A DNA stretch of 64,000 nucleotides from JANOBD01 sp031411495 (lineage in GTDB: Bacteria; Planctomycetota; Phycisphaerae; Tepidisphaerales; Tepidisphaeraceae): the NCBI GenBank assembly GCA_031411495.1, contig JANOBD010000120.1, positions 71,820 through 135,819 of the forward strand. Reading direction: 5' to 3'. A program made the translations under genes and the position numbers. Shown one piece after another: positions 25,079 through 33,309 of this stretch (positions within the stretch are counted from its first letter, which is position 1; each line of letters begins with the position of its first letter). Under the pieces are notes generated by a model. It saw nothing but the letters and a program-made list of their open reading frames with translations. It had not been told where the DNA came from and made no database searches.

Positions 25079-27859
25079 ATGCAATGCCGGCAGATGGATG
25101 AGCTTCCTCTTTCCCGTCGAGAGATTCTCAAGAGTTCACTTGCGGCCGCCGCGATTCTCGCACTGCCGCGCGGAGGATTTGCGCAGATGACACAGGACAC
25201 CAAGGTCGTTCCGCTGACATTGCGCTGTGAATACGGCGAGAATCCCCGCGGAATCGGCGAGGCGAACCCGCGATTCTCCTGGAAATACAGTGATGCCGCT
25301 GCCGGCGCACGCCAGGCGAGATATCGAATCACCGTCGGCACAGCCCCAAATCAAGGCGACCTCTGGGATAGCGGCGAAGTCGCGTCTGATCAGTCGTTGT
25401 TCATCGAATACCGGGGCAAGCCGCTTCGGTCGCGGCAGGCGGCTTTCTGGCAGCTGCAGACCTGGGATGACCAAGGCGTCTCGACAAAGTCCGGGCTCGG
25501 AATGATCGAACTCGGCCTCATCGACCCGGACAAAGACATCACCGCCAAGTGGATCCAGACCGACCTCGTCGGCGACGAGAAGACCTCGCCTGCCGTCCCT
25601 TGCCTCCGCAAGACCTTCGATCTTCAGAACATCGCCTCGGCCAGGCTCTACATCAGCGCGCTCGGCCTGTACGAGGCATACATCAACGGCAAGCGCGTCG
25701 GCACCTCTCACTTCCGTCCGGGCTGGACCGACTACAACAAACGCGTGCAGATCGACACTTTCGACGTCACCGCCCTTCTCAAGCAAGGCGGAAATGTGAT
25801 CGGCGCGCTGCTCGGCGACGGCTGGTACTGCGGCTTTGTCGGCTTCCGCAACAAGCGCAATTTGTATGGCGATCGCCCGCGTCTACTCGCCCAACTCGAA
25901 GTCACCGACGCCGACGGGAAGGTCACCGTCATCAACAGTGACGACACATGGAATTGGTCGCCGAGCGAGATCGTTTCTTCGGACATCCTGATGGGCGAGA
26001 CCGTCGACGCGCGAAAGAAAGTCGATGACTGGGCGAGCAACGACGCGCCGGCCGGCGATTGGAAGAAGGTCGCAGTTGCGGATAAGCCCAAAGCGAAGAT
26101 CGTCTGCCCGAAGGGACCGCCCTGCCGGGTGACGGACCAGATCAAGCCGATCGCCGATCCAGCCCTCGACCCGACTGATGCCCAGAAGAAGCGGTGGATC
26201 TTCGACATGGGCCAGAACATGGTCGGCGTGGTTCGCCTGAAGGTGAAAGGCCCGGCCGGCACGACCGTGCGCATCCGGCATGCCGAAATGCTCGACAGGG
26301 ACGGCTCGATGTACGTCGAGAACCTTCGCGACGCGAAGGCCACCGACTACTACACGCTGCGCGGCGACACGAATGGCGAAACGTTCGAGCCGAAGTTCAC
26401 GTTTCACGGCTTCCGATATGTCGAACTGAGCGGACTCGCCGAGCCGCCGACGCGCGACACGGTCACCGGGCTCGTGATCCATTCCGACATGGAACTCACC
26501 GGCCACTTCGAATGTTCCGATCCGCTCATCAACCAGCTTCAGCACTGCATCCAGTGGGGCCAGCGCGGCAATTTCCTCGACGTGCCCACCGACTGCCCGC
26601 AGCGCAACGAACGCCTCGGCTGGACCGGCGATGCCCAGGTCTTTGCGCCCACCGCGTGCTTCAACTTCGACACGGCCGGCTTCTACGCGAAGTGGCAGGA
26701 CGACCTGCTCGACTCGCAAGGCGAGAATGGCGACAGCCCATCCTTCGCGCCGACGTTCGATTTCCATCACGACGGCGGCCCGGCGTGGGCGGACGCGATG
26801 ATCATCGTGCCGTGGAGCGCGTATCGCGCGTTCGACGACAAGCGGCTGCTGGAAACGCACTACGACTCCTTTAAGCGCTACGTCGACTTTCTCGAAAAAG
26901 GCAACAGCATCGATCTCATCCGTTGTCATCCGGATCAGGCAGGCTGGCGCGGCTACGGCGACTGGCTCTCGCCCGATTCGGGCGATCCCGGCCGCGCCGC
27001 CACGCCGCGCGATCTCATCGGCACCGCCTATTTCGCGCGGTGCGCGTTCCTCCTGGCGGAAATCGCGCAGCGACTCGGGAAGCGCGAAGATGAAATGGCC
27101 TATCGCGATCTGCACGAACGCGTGAAGGCGGCATTCGTCAAAGAGTATCTCTCGCCTGGCGGCCGACTTGTGGGCGACACGCAGACGGGCGTGCTGCTCG
27201 CGCTCGCGTTCGACCTGGTGCCGAAGGAACATCGCGCCCGCGTCGAGAAGCAGCTCGTGAACCTCGTCCACGACCGCGGCGATCACCTCTGCACCGGCTT
27301 CGTCGGCACGCCGCTGCTGCTGCCAACCCTCAGCGCCATCGGGCAGACCGAACTCGCCTACAAGGTCCTGATGCAGCAAGGGTATCCGGGCTGGCTCTTC
27401 ACGATCGTCCAGGGCGCGACCACGATGTGGGAACGCTGGAACAGCTACACCAAGGACAAAGGCTTCGGTGACGCCGGCATGAACAGCTTCAATCACTACG
27501 CCTATGGCGCGGTGGGCGAGTGGATTTACTCGACGATCGGCGGCATCGCGATGGATCAGAACGCGTACAAGCGTTCCATCATCGCGCCCGTGCCCGGGGG
27601 CGGGATCACCAGCGCCAAGTGCTCGGTGAAGACGCCGTACGGATTGCTCGCAACCGACTGGAAGGATGCGGAGAAGTCGTTCGAGCTGACGTTGATCGTT
27701 CCGCCCAACACCTCCGCGCGCGTGACCTTGCCGATCGATGCCAAGGCGACGTTCACCGTGAACGGCGAATCGCCAACCTCGAGCGCAGGCGTGAGCAAAG
27801 TGGAAGGGAACGCGTTCGACGTCGTTGCCGGGAAGTACCAGATTCGCGCGTCGAAATGA
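25079..27859 (+). CDS. alpha-L-rhamnosidase (GH78), Tat-exported
   Basis: 926 residues from ATG 25079; ATG 25094 is equally possible and no clear ribosome site decides. Tat-type signal: SRREILKSSLAAAAILALP (about 12-30), so export of the folded enzyme is expected. Removes terminal alpha-L-rhamnose from plant or algal glycans and glycosides. Domains in order: fibronectin-like N-terminal (about 45-155), carbohydrate-binding Bac_rhamnosid_N (about 165-330, ALGLYEAYINGKRVG), concanavalin-like part, (alpha/alpha)6 barrel (about 480-830) and a C-terminal beta domain. The barrel has VPTDCPQRNERLGWTGDAQV (about 498-517, catalytic acid region) and GATTMWERWNSY (about 780-791, second Glu). Confidence 0.94.
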   Translation: MQCRQMDELPLSRREILKSSLAAAAILALPRGGFAQMTQDTKVVPLTLRCEYGENPRGIGEANPRFSWKYSDAAAGARQARYRITVGTAPNQGDLWDSGEVASDQSLFIEYRGKPLRSRQAAFWQLQTWDDQGVSTKSGLGMIELGLIDPDKDITAKWIQTDLVGDEKTSPAVPCLRKTFDLQNIASARLYISALGLYEAYINGKRVGTSHFRPGWTDYNKRVQIDTFDVTALLKQGGNVIGALLGDGWYCGFVGFRNKRNLYGDRPRLLAQLEVTDADGKVTVINSDDTWNWSPSEIVSSDILMGETVDARKKVDDWASNDAPAGDWKKVAVADKPKAKIVCPKGPPCRVTDQIKPIADPALDPTDAQKKRWIFDMGQNMVGVVRLKVKGPAGTTVRIRHAEMLDRDGSMYVENLRDAKATDYYTLRGDTNGETFEPKFTFHGFRYVELSGLAEPPTRDTVTGLVIHSDMELTGHFECSDPLINQLQHCIQWGQRGNFLDVPTDCPQRNERLGWTGDAQVFAPTACFNFDTAGFYAKWQDDLLDSQGENGDSPSFAPTFDFHHDGGPAWADAMIIVPWSAYRAFDDKRLLETHYDSFKRYVDFLEKGNSIDLIRCHPDQAGWRGYGDWLSPDSGDPGRAATPRDLIGTAYFARCAFLLAEIAQRLGKREDEMAYRDLHERVKAAFVKEYLSPGGRLVGDTQTGVLLALAFDLVPKEHRARVEKQLVNLVHDRGDHLCTGFVGTPLLLPTLSAIGQTELAYKVLMQQGYPGWLFTIVQGATTMWERWNSYTKDKGFGDAGMNSFNHYAYGAVGEWIYSTIGGIAMDQNAYKRSIIAPVPGGGITSAKCSVKTPYGLLATDWKDAEKSFELTLIVPPNTSARVTLPIDAKATFTVNGESPTSSAGVSKVEGNAFDVVAGKYQIRASK

Positions 27860-27866
27860 CGGACGA

Positions 27867-28442
27867 TCAATTCTGGAACAGACCCAGCCCGCGCATGATT
27901 CGCCGCTCTACGAACACGCCCAGGAACTGCGCCGCCCGCGCGCGCTGGCCCGGCGGGATGGACTCGAGCTGTGCCTTGATCTGCGCAGGGTTGGGCGGCT
28001 CGCGTTTGTGGAACGTCTGTTCCTTTTCGAACTCGTCGATCACGTGATCCAGATACGCCAGTCGCTGGTTTTCGTCGGCGATCGAGTAATAGGTATCGAT
28101 GCGGTGCATCGCGGCCTGGCGGAACACGTTGCGGTATGCCGTCAGCGCCTGCTCAGGCGAAAGGTTGGCCGCCTTCGCCACGGCACGCCGCTCGTCGAAG
28201 GAAAGCTGCTCCAGCCGATCGACGTACGCCTGCTTCTGCTCACCGGGAAGCGCGACGAACTGATCGGTCGCGACGAATCGGGCGATTTCGACCGGCGGAT
28301 CGGTCGGCCGCGTCATGCGAGTCCGCGAGAGCCACAGCGTTGCGCCTCCGACGACCCCGGTCATCAGCACCGCGCCAAGCAGGACGATCGGTCTCGAGAC
28401 CTTATTCAATCGCAACGAAGGTGGAATCGGATGCGTAATCAT
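27867..28442 (-). CDS. small membrane protein of the pseudopilin-linked pair (copy 1)
   Basis: 191 residues. One N-terminal membrane segment (about 18-37, RPIVLLGAVLMTGVVGGATL) and an otherwise soluble, helical, highly charged exported or cytoplasmic part (FVATDQFVALPGEQKQAYVD..., DTYYSIADENQRLAYLDHVI..., RRIMRGLGLF). Its start overlaps the stop of the pseudopilin gene by 4 bases (ATGA), so the two are coupled. A recognisable paralogue at 61591-62181 also follows a pseudopilin gene. No known family assigned; an assembly or accessory role for the pilin is inferred from the repeated pairing. Confidence 0.7.
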   Translation of the reverse strand: MITHPIPPSLRLNKVSRPIVLLGAVLMTGVVGGATLWLSRTRMTRPTDPPVEIARFVATDQFVALPGEQKQAYVDRLEQLSFDERRAVAKAANLSPEQALTAYRNVFRQAAMHRIDTYYSIADENQRLAYLDHVIDEFEKEQTFHKREPPNPAQIKAQLESIPPGQRARAAQFLGVFVERRIMRGLGLFQN

Positions 28443-29092
28443 CGTGTCCCCGGCGAGGCGACCTGCGCCGAACCCTGGCCGTCAAAGTCGGCGACGTGCC
28501 AGTCCGCGAAGAGGAAGTTCATGTTGCCTCGGCCGCCCTTCTTTCCGTGGAAGTGCGACAGGTCATTGAAGATTCGGAATCGGTCGGCCGCGATGTTGAT
28601 CTGTTTCGCCTCTTCGAGCGCCTTGGAGAACATGCGATACGGGCACAGGGCATTGAGATAGAAGTTGTACTCGTAGCTCACCCCGTACGCCTCGGCATAG
28701 GTTTCAAACGCGCCGATGGACGGATCGCCCTCGACGACGCGGTCAGCCGGACAAACCCAGACCTTTCGACTCTTGCCCAGGTAAGGATCGAAGACGTCAA
28801 ACAGTGTCGGGAGTTTAGGATCGGCTGGCTGAAGCGGGAGCGGATTGATCTTATCTGGCAGCCGGCCACGCGAATCGTTCAGGTACATATGAAACGCGTT
28901 GCCGATGTCGTGCAGTTGCGCCGCGCAAGCGGTGCGTCGCGATGCCTGACGTGCTTTGGAAAGCGTGGGAACCAGGATCGAGATCAGGATGGCAATGATC
29001 CCGATGACGACCAGCAGTTCGACCAGCGTGAACGCCTCAAGCGACGAAGCCGACTCGCGGCGGGCAGAACGACGTTTTGAACTGAAACACAT
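28439..29092 (-). CDS. type IV pseudopilin-like protein, planctomycete type (copy 1)
   Basis: 217 residues from ATG 29092; the open frame extends far upstream but without pilin homology. N-terminal prepilin motif AFTLVELLVVIGIIAILISI (about 20-39, with Glu5 of the mature form), so it should be cleaved and methylated by a prepilin peptidase and assembled into a pseudopilus or inserted in the membrane. The body is a small alpha/beta domain with CAAQLHDIGNAFHMYLND and four Cys. The C-terminal FNDLSHFHGKKGGRGNMNFL FADWHV (two pieces) is the variant H-x-D-G motif of planctomycete pilin-like proteins. Followed directly by the paired membrane protein. Confidence 0.88.
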   Translation of the reverse strand: MCFSSKRRSARRESASSLEAFTLVELLVVIGIIAILISILVPTLSKARQASRRTACAAQLHDIGNAFHMYLNDSRGRLPDKINPLPLQPADPKLPTLFDVFDPYLGKSRKVWVCPADRVVEGDPSIGAFETYAEAYGVSYEYNFYLNALCPYRMFSKALEEAKQINIAADRFRIFNDLSHFHGKKGGRGNMNFLFADWHVADFDGQGSAQVASPGTR

Positions 29093-29254
29093 CAAACCTC
29101 TACAGGATACCCCTCTCGCCCGACAAGGTTGCCTCGGCCGCGACAAAAAGCGTGAAACGGTCAAGGCGGCTCCGCCGGGGGATCGGTGAATCTTCATTTG
29201 CCGGCGAAACGGCGCGTCCGTAGGATTTTGAGATTCAGATCGAAGGAAACACCA

Positions 29255-30028
29255 ATGCCCATCCGCGTCACCGTCTGGCACGAGTTCCGTCACGAAAAGG
29301 ACAAGCCCGCCGTCAAAAAGCTGTATCCCGAAGGGATGCACTTTGCGATGAAGAGTGCGATCGAGGAATACCTCGGCGACCAGGTTGTGGTTCGCACCGC
29401 CACCCTGGATGAGCCCGAGCACGGCCTCACTGATGAAGTTCTCGCCAATACCGACGTGATGACCTGGTGGGGTCATGGCGCCCACAAGGATGTAAAGGAT
29501 GAGATCGCCGCAAAGGTCGCCCAGCGCGTACGCGAAGGGATGGGCCTGGTCGTCCTCCACTCCGGACACTACGCCAAGCCGTTCAAACTGCTGATGGGAA
29601 CGAACTGCCACCTGAAGTGGCGCGAGGCGGCGGAAAAGGAACGGATGTGGGTCGTCTCGCCCGGCCATCCGATCACGGCCGGCCTGAAAGACGATCACAT
29701 CACCATCGATCACGAGGAGATGTACGGCGAACACTTCGACGTACCCGATCCGGATGAACTCGTGTTCGTCAGTTGGTTCGAAGGCGGCGAGGTGTTCCGC
29801 AGCGGCTGTGTCTGGAAGCGCGGCGCGGGCAGGGTGTTCTACTTTCGCCCGGGCCACGAGACGTTTCCGAGCTATTACCACGCCGATGTCCGCCGGGTGA
29901 TCGCCAACGGCGTGAAGTACGTCGCGCCGCTGGCTTCGACGACTCCCTACCGAAACAGTTCGCCGCGGATCGAGCCGTCGCTGGAAAAGATCAACTCGGT
30001 TCATGTTGTGGACGAGTCATTGCATTGA
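29255..30028 (+). CDS. ThuA-domain protein
   Basis: 257 residues from ATG 29255 (GAAGGAA 7 bases upstream). ThuA fold (class I glutamine-amidotransferase-like flavodoxin variant), named after trehalose utilisation; many planctomycete genomes carry several copies of unknown substrate. Visible: VTVWHEFRHEKD at the start, LANTDVMTWWGHGAHKDV (about 64-81), GLVVLHSGHYAKPFKLLMG (about 97-115) and RVFYFRPGHETFPSYYH (about 192-208). No signal peptide, so cytoplasmic. The stop overlaps the start of the next gene by one base (TGATG), suggesting an operon. Confidence 0.88.
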   Translation: MPIRVTVWHEFRHEKDKPAVKKLYPEGMHFAMKSAIEEYLGDQVVVRTATLDEPEHGLTDEVLANTDVMTWWGHGAHKDVKDEIAAKVAQRVREGMGLVVLHSGHYAKPFKLLMGTNCHLKWREAAEKERMWVVSPGHPITAGLKDDHITIDHEEMYGEHFDVPDPDELVFVSWFEGGEVFRSGCVWKRGAGRVFYFRPGHETFPSYYHADVRRVIANGVKYVAPLASTTPYRNSSPRIEPSLEKINSVHVVDESLH

Positions 30029-30603
30029 TGATCGGAGAACCGCGCGACATCCGGTGGATTGACCCAGCGCCGATCGACGATCGCGCGGTCGATCACGTAT
30101 CGGCGCCGCGGCTTCGGGACGATGTGCTCCCGGTCGTGTTTTGGCTCGCGATCGGCCTGGCGCTCCTGTCCGTCGGCAGGTCGATTCCGCCGCTCTGGCC
30201 GCGCGGAACGTCGGCGCAGGTGAATTTTCCGCTCGCATTTACGGTGAACGGGCTGGTCGGACTCGGCGTGGTGTTTTTGCCGGTGTGGGCGCGGTCGTGG
30301 AAGACGGCGGTTCTCAACACGCTGGGCACGATGGTTCTGGTGCGCCTAGCGGGATCGGTCGCCGGTGCGGAACCCCACATAGCGACAGCCCTTCAACTGA
30401 AACTGCTCGGCGCGTTCGGCTCGATTTCCACGATCTGGGGTGTTCTACGATTTTCGCCGGTGATTCGCCGCTTCTGTTGGCTAGCGCTGATCCTCTGGAC
30501 ACTGGGTCTCCCCGCGGGCGCCTACCTGACCGCCGATTACGGCAGCGATCAGGGATGGGCCTCCACCCTTCTCCACTTCTCCTTCGCTTCGCTGCTGCAA
30601 TAA
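30028..30603 (+). CDS. multi-pass membrane protein, unknown
   Basis: 191 residues from ATG 30028, whose A is the last base of the ThuA stop codon. Five hydrophobic segments (about 34-51, 66-86, 94-114, 122-140, 147-165) and a short hydrophilic N terminus (PRDIRWIDPAPIDD). No family recognised. Translational coupling to the ThuA-type gene suggests a linked role, for example in sugar uptake or signalling, but nothing in the sequence says which. Confidence 0.65.
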   Translation: MIGEPRDIRWIDPAPIDDRAVDHVSAPRLRDDVLPVVFWLAIGLALLSVGRSIPPLWPRGTSAQVNFPLAFTVNGLVGLGVVFLPVWARSWKTAVLNTLGTMVLVRLAGSVAGAEPHIATALQLKLLGAFGSISTIWGVLRFSPVIRRFCWLALILWTLGLPAGAYLTADYGSDQGWASTLLHFSFASLLQ

Positions 30604-30674
30604 GGCGTGCGGAAAATCGATTTCGTGTCAGCGTTTTTTTCCGACCGAAAGCGGTTTCAGTTTCACGCGCCAAG

Positions 30675-30683
30675 TTATCCACA
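30675..30683 (+). promoter_or_regulatory. consensus DnaA box (TTATCCACA)
   Basis: Exact match to TTAT(C/A)CACA, 205 bases ahead of the mraZ coding region. A single site could be chance, but its position before the division-cluster regulator gene is suggestive. No cluster of further boxes was seen, so an origin is unlikely. Confidence 0.45.
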
Positions 30684-30727
30684 GGTGAGTAAACAGAGTT
30701 CACACAGTTGTTAGGAGGATGAAAGGT

Positions 30728-30787
30728 ATGCTGAAATGCAATGGGAGCCGATTCGGTCTCATCGGATGGGTATTTGTCCCCAGTTGA
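30728..30787 (+). CDS. possible 19-residue leader peptide ahead of mraZ
   Basis: AGGAGG (30713-30718) lies 9 bases before ATG 30728, which opens MLKCNGSRFGLIGWVFVPS and stops at TGA 30785-30787. Two perfect hairpins follow (30820-30840, 30863-30880) before mraZ. A leader peptide controlling downstream translation or termination is one reading. It could also be a remnant or chance. Confidence 0.35.
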   Translation: MLKCNGSRFGLIGWVFVPS

Positions 30788-30819
30788 GAAAAAATCCGAC
30801 CAATTTGGGGAATGAGACT

Positions 30820-30840
30820 CCACGTTTGCCCAAAACGTGG
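30820..30840. promoter_or_regulatory. perfect hairpin CCACGTTT/AAACGTGG upstream of mraZ
   Basis: 8-base arms around GCCCA, 48 bases before the proposed mraZ start. Its right half ends in GTGGG, resembling the TGGGN half-sites bound by MraZ. The periodic direct repeats of classic MraZ boxes are not present. Confidence 0.5.
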
Positions 30841-30862
30841 GTATCTTCCGAATCACCTAAGG

Positions 30863-30880
30863 CAGCTTCAGTTGAAGCTG
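30863..30880. promoter_or_regulatory. perfect hairpin CAGCTTCA/TGAAGCTG at the mraZ start
   Basis: 8-base arms around GT, ending 7 bases before TTG 30888 and touching ATG 30881. In mRNA it would cover the only purine-rich stretch (TGAAG) near the start, so it may restrain translation. Confidence 0.5.
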
Positions 30881-30887
30881 ATGTTGC

Positions 30888-31340
30888 TTGAAATCTGCTT
30901 ACAAGTTCAGTAGCACGAATTTTCTCACGGTTGATGAGAAATCGCGGCTGCTGATCCCGGCAGAGGTCAGGCGCAAACTTGATCCGACGCAGGACACGGA
31001 CGTCTTCGTCATCAAGATCGGCAACAACGGTCGGCCTTGGATGTGGCCCGAGCGGTATTACGACGCGAAGGTCTTTGACGAAGACGCGAACCTGGAGATC
31101 GACGATATCGACCCCACCCCGGAACAGTTGGAGCGCATGCTCAACCGCAGCGCCGACATCTACCGGGTACCGATGGACAAACAGGGAAGGATCCTTTTGC
31201 CCGATTCGGTGATGGAACTGACTAACACAGGTCGAGATGTCGCCCTCCTTGGCGTTTTCAATCACCTGCAGCTCTGGAGTCGGGAAGACTACGCCAAGCG
31301 ACAGGTGGAGAAGCAGAACCAACCATCTGCCGGCACGTGA
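30888..31340 (+). CDS. mraZ: transcriptional regulator MraZ
   Basis: 150 residues if started at TTG 30888. Conserved double AbrB-like fold: LTVDEKSRLLIPAEVRRKLD (about 14-33) and RVPMDKQGRILLPDSVMELT (about 92-111), the D-x-K-G-R-x-x-x-P repeats; VALLGVFNHLQLWS closes the family match. Regulator of the division and cell-wall (dcw) cluster and a nucleoid-associated ring-forming DNA-binding protein. The start is unsure: no ATG in frame, and ATG 30881 is in another frame. Upstream 285 bases hold a DnaA box, a leader-like ORF and two hairpins. rsmH, normally adjacent, lies 875 bases downstream. Confidence 0.85.
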   Translation: MKSAYKFSSTNFLTVDEKSRLLIPAEVRRKLDPTQDTDVFVIKIGNNGRPWMWPERYYDAKVFDEDANLEIDDIDPTPEQLERMLNRSADIYRVPMDKQGRILLPDSVMELTNTGRDVALLGVFNHLQLWSREDYAKRQVEKQNQPSAGT

Positions 31341-32215
31341 CAGGGACTGGCCGGCGGATCGCGGTGTAACCCACCGCTGTGCGGGAAAGCGCCTGCGATA
31401 TTTTCAGTTCAGATAGCTGTCGACAGGGAAGTCGACCAACCACATTTCAGAACGAACGATTCATTCGTGCGGACGTCCGCACGCAGCGTGGAGGATCCAC
31501 GCAGTCGCATGGAGGATCCAAGCGACGGATGCGTGCAGCGTTTACACGAACAGCGCGGACTGTTTACGGAATCCACAGAGTGCGGCTCGTCGAGATATTC
31601 GCGAGGTCGCATTGAGGAGCCCGTGTGCAAGCCTCGCAAGATGCGTGGAGGATCCACGCGAGTGACGACTTACGGATGCCGTTCATTACGGAATCCGCAG
31701 GGTATACGGAATCTGCATGGTGTGTGATCTCCTTGGATGGGCGATCTGCACACTGTGCGGAACGAGAACGACCGGATTGTCTGGGACGCACGGACGCTCA
31801 CCCCAAACGAATCCATCTCGCAGGCCGTGGCGCGCCTCACGGGCCGGTTGATCACCGGTCCGTGATTCGCAAGCCATCCGTCACGTCTCTGTCAGTCTAG
31901 AACGTCTCGTCGGTCAAGCCGTCTCATGGATGGGACCCCGCTGCAACGGGGACGCATGGATGCTCGGCTTCGCCGGCGGGTCGTATCGCGGCTCCAAACC
32001 GTCTGTCCGACCCGGATACCTTCGTACGGGGCATCGGTTGGCGAAAACGCTTCTTCACCTCGGTCCGTCGAAACTACCGATTGTCGCCGGATTGGACGTA
32101 AGGGGAAGCCTGATTGAGTCAGAATTTCTCCGTTTTCTCCTGATTGCGACCCCAGCGACACGTCGCGCTTTACTTTGCTTCCCGTGTGTGCCATGGAAGG
32201 CGTTCAGGAGCTCGC
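31341..32215 (+). other. repeat-rich, apparently non-coding stretch between mraZ and rsmH
   Basis: 875 bases without a convincing gene. Seen: palindrome GTGCGGACGTCCGCAC (31467-31482); GCGTGGAGGATCCACGC at 31486-31502 and 31643-31659, with a variant GCATGGAGGATCCA at 31507-31520; and TACGGAATC-C/T-x-CA words at about 31567, 31688 and 31703. A CCCCG-CTGCAA-CGGGG hairpin lies near 31937-31952. The last bases (CAGGAG) form the rsmH ribosome site. It may be a structured leader RNA or a binding array. Confidence 0.5.
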
Positions 32216-33154
32216 TTGTTTGAAACGGGACGAACCGAATCCGAGTCCGGACACGATCCGGTGATGATTCGGCAGGTACTTGATTACCTGCTGCCGAAAT
32301 CGCCTTTGACTCTAGCGCGCCGAACGGTCGTCGACTGCACGCTCGGCCGGGGCGGGCACGCGCGCCTCCTCGCCGAGGCCCTCTCCCCCGATTCCACTCT
32401 CCTTTGTATCGACCGCGACCCGCGAAATCTCGAGTTCGCCCGGAAACGATTCGCCTCCGCAAAATGCACCGTCCGATTCTTCGAGGCGAACTTCGCCCAA
32501 CTGCCCGATGTCCTCGAGGCGGCAGGCGTTTCCACCGCCGACGGAATCTTCGCAGACCTGGGCATCTCCACCAACCAGCTCTTCGAAGCGCAGTACGGCC
32601 TTTCCTTCCAGCACGACGGCCCGCTCGACATGCGCCTCACGCCCGACGATGAGCTCTCCGCCTACACCATCATCAATCGCTGGGGCGAGGAAGAGATTGC
32701 CAACACGCTCTACGAACTGGCCGACGAGCGATTCAGCCGAAGGATCGCGAGGAAAATTGTAGAAGCCCGGCAACTTTCGCCGATCAACTCCTCGGGGCAG
32801 CTTGCGGACCTGGTTCGCTCGTGTGTCCCGCGGCAGTCGCGATCTTCGACGGAGTCGATCGATCCGGCCACCCGGACGTTCCTTGCCCTTCGCATGAAGG
32901 TCAATCGCGAGGCGGAGAACCTCGAGGCCCTCCTGAAGCAAGCCCCGACACTTCTCGCCCCGCACGGCCGGCTGGTTGTCATCAGCTTCCACTCCACCGA
33001 AGACCGCATCGTGAAGAACCGCTTCCGGGAACTGGAAGCAACCGGCGTCCTGACGGTCCTCACGAAAAAGCCGCTCGTCCCGGACGACGATGAAATCGAC
33101 AAAAACCCGCGGTCACGCTCGAGCAAGATGCGCGTCGCGGAGAAGAAGGTGTAG
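32216..33154 (+). CDS. rsmH: 16S rRNA (cytosine(1402)-N(4))-methyltransferase
   Basis: S-adenosylmethionine-dependent methylation of C1402 in 16S rRNA. 312 residues from TTG 32216, which has CAGGAG 5 bases upstream; the first ATG (in DPVMIRQVL) would delete the conserved H-x-P-V-M start. Motifs: GHDPVMIRQVLDYLLP (about 11-26), VVDCTLGRGGHARLL (about 38-52, SAM-binding), ADGIFADLGISTNQL (about 104-118), RTFLALRMKVNREAENLE (about 222-239) and VVISFHSTEDRIVKNRF (about 256-272). Part of a reduced dcw cluster: mraZ upstream, a LysM protein and an FtsL-like gene downstream. Confidence 0.95.
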   Translation: MFETGRTESESGHDPVMIRQVLDYLLPKSPLTLARRTVVDCTLGRGGHARLLAEALSPDSTLLCIDRDPRNLEFARKRFASAKCTVRFFEANFAQLPDVLEAAGVSTADGIFADLGISTNQLFEAQYGLSFQHDGPLDMRLTPDDELSAYTIINRWGEEEIANTLYELADERFSRRIARKIVEARQLSPINSSGQLADLVRSCVPRQSRSSTESIDPATRTFLALRMKVNREAENLEALLKQAPTLLAPHGRLVVISFHSTEDRIVKNRFRELEATGVLTVLTKKPLVPDDDEIDKNPRSRSSKMRVAEKKV

Positions 33155-33290
33155 CCGCGGATGAACGCGGATGAACGCAGATGAAATCATGAAAAGTGAA
33201 GCATGGGGGAACACGCTAGCGAGCGATCTCACACGGTTCCTGACTTCATGTTTCAATTCTGATCCGCGTTCATCGGCGTTCATCGGCGGC
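33154..33290. repeat. inverted repeat of reiterated GGATGAACGC words
   Basis: Left arm from 33154 (GCCGCGGATGAACGCGGATG...) and right arm ending 33290 (...CATCGGCGTTCATCGGCGGC) are complements over about 30 bases, each containing GATGAACGC two or three times. It fills the gap between rsmH and the LysM gene, which overlaps neither. Confidence 0.75.
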
Positions 33291-33309
33291 CACCAATTCG
33301 GGAGTGGTC

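Noticed and set aside
30675..30683. Replication origin near mraZ
   Set aside because: Only one consensus DnaA box, no AT-rich unwinding region, and no dnaA, dnaN or gidA genes nearby.
31409..32223. Several 60-100-codon frames in the mraZ-rsmH gap
   Set aside because: They overlap each other on both strands, contain the GGATCC repeats in-frame only by chance, and lack ribosome sites or family resemblance.
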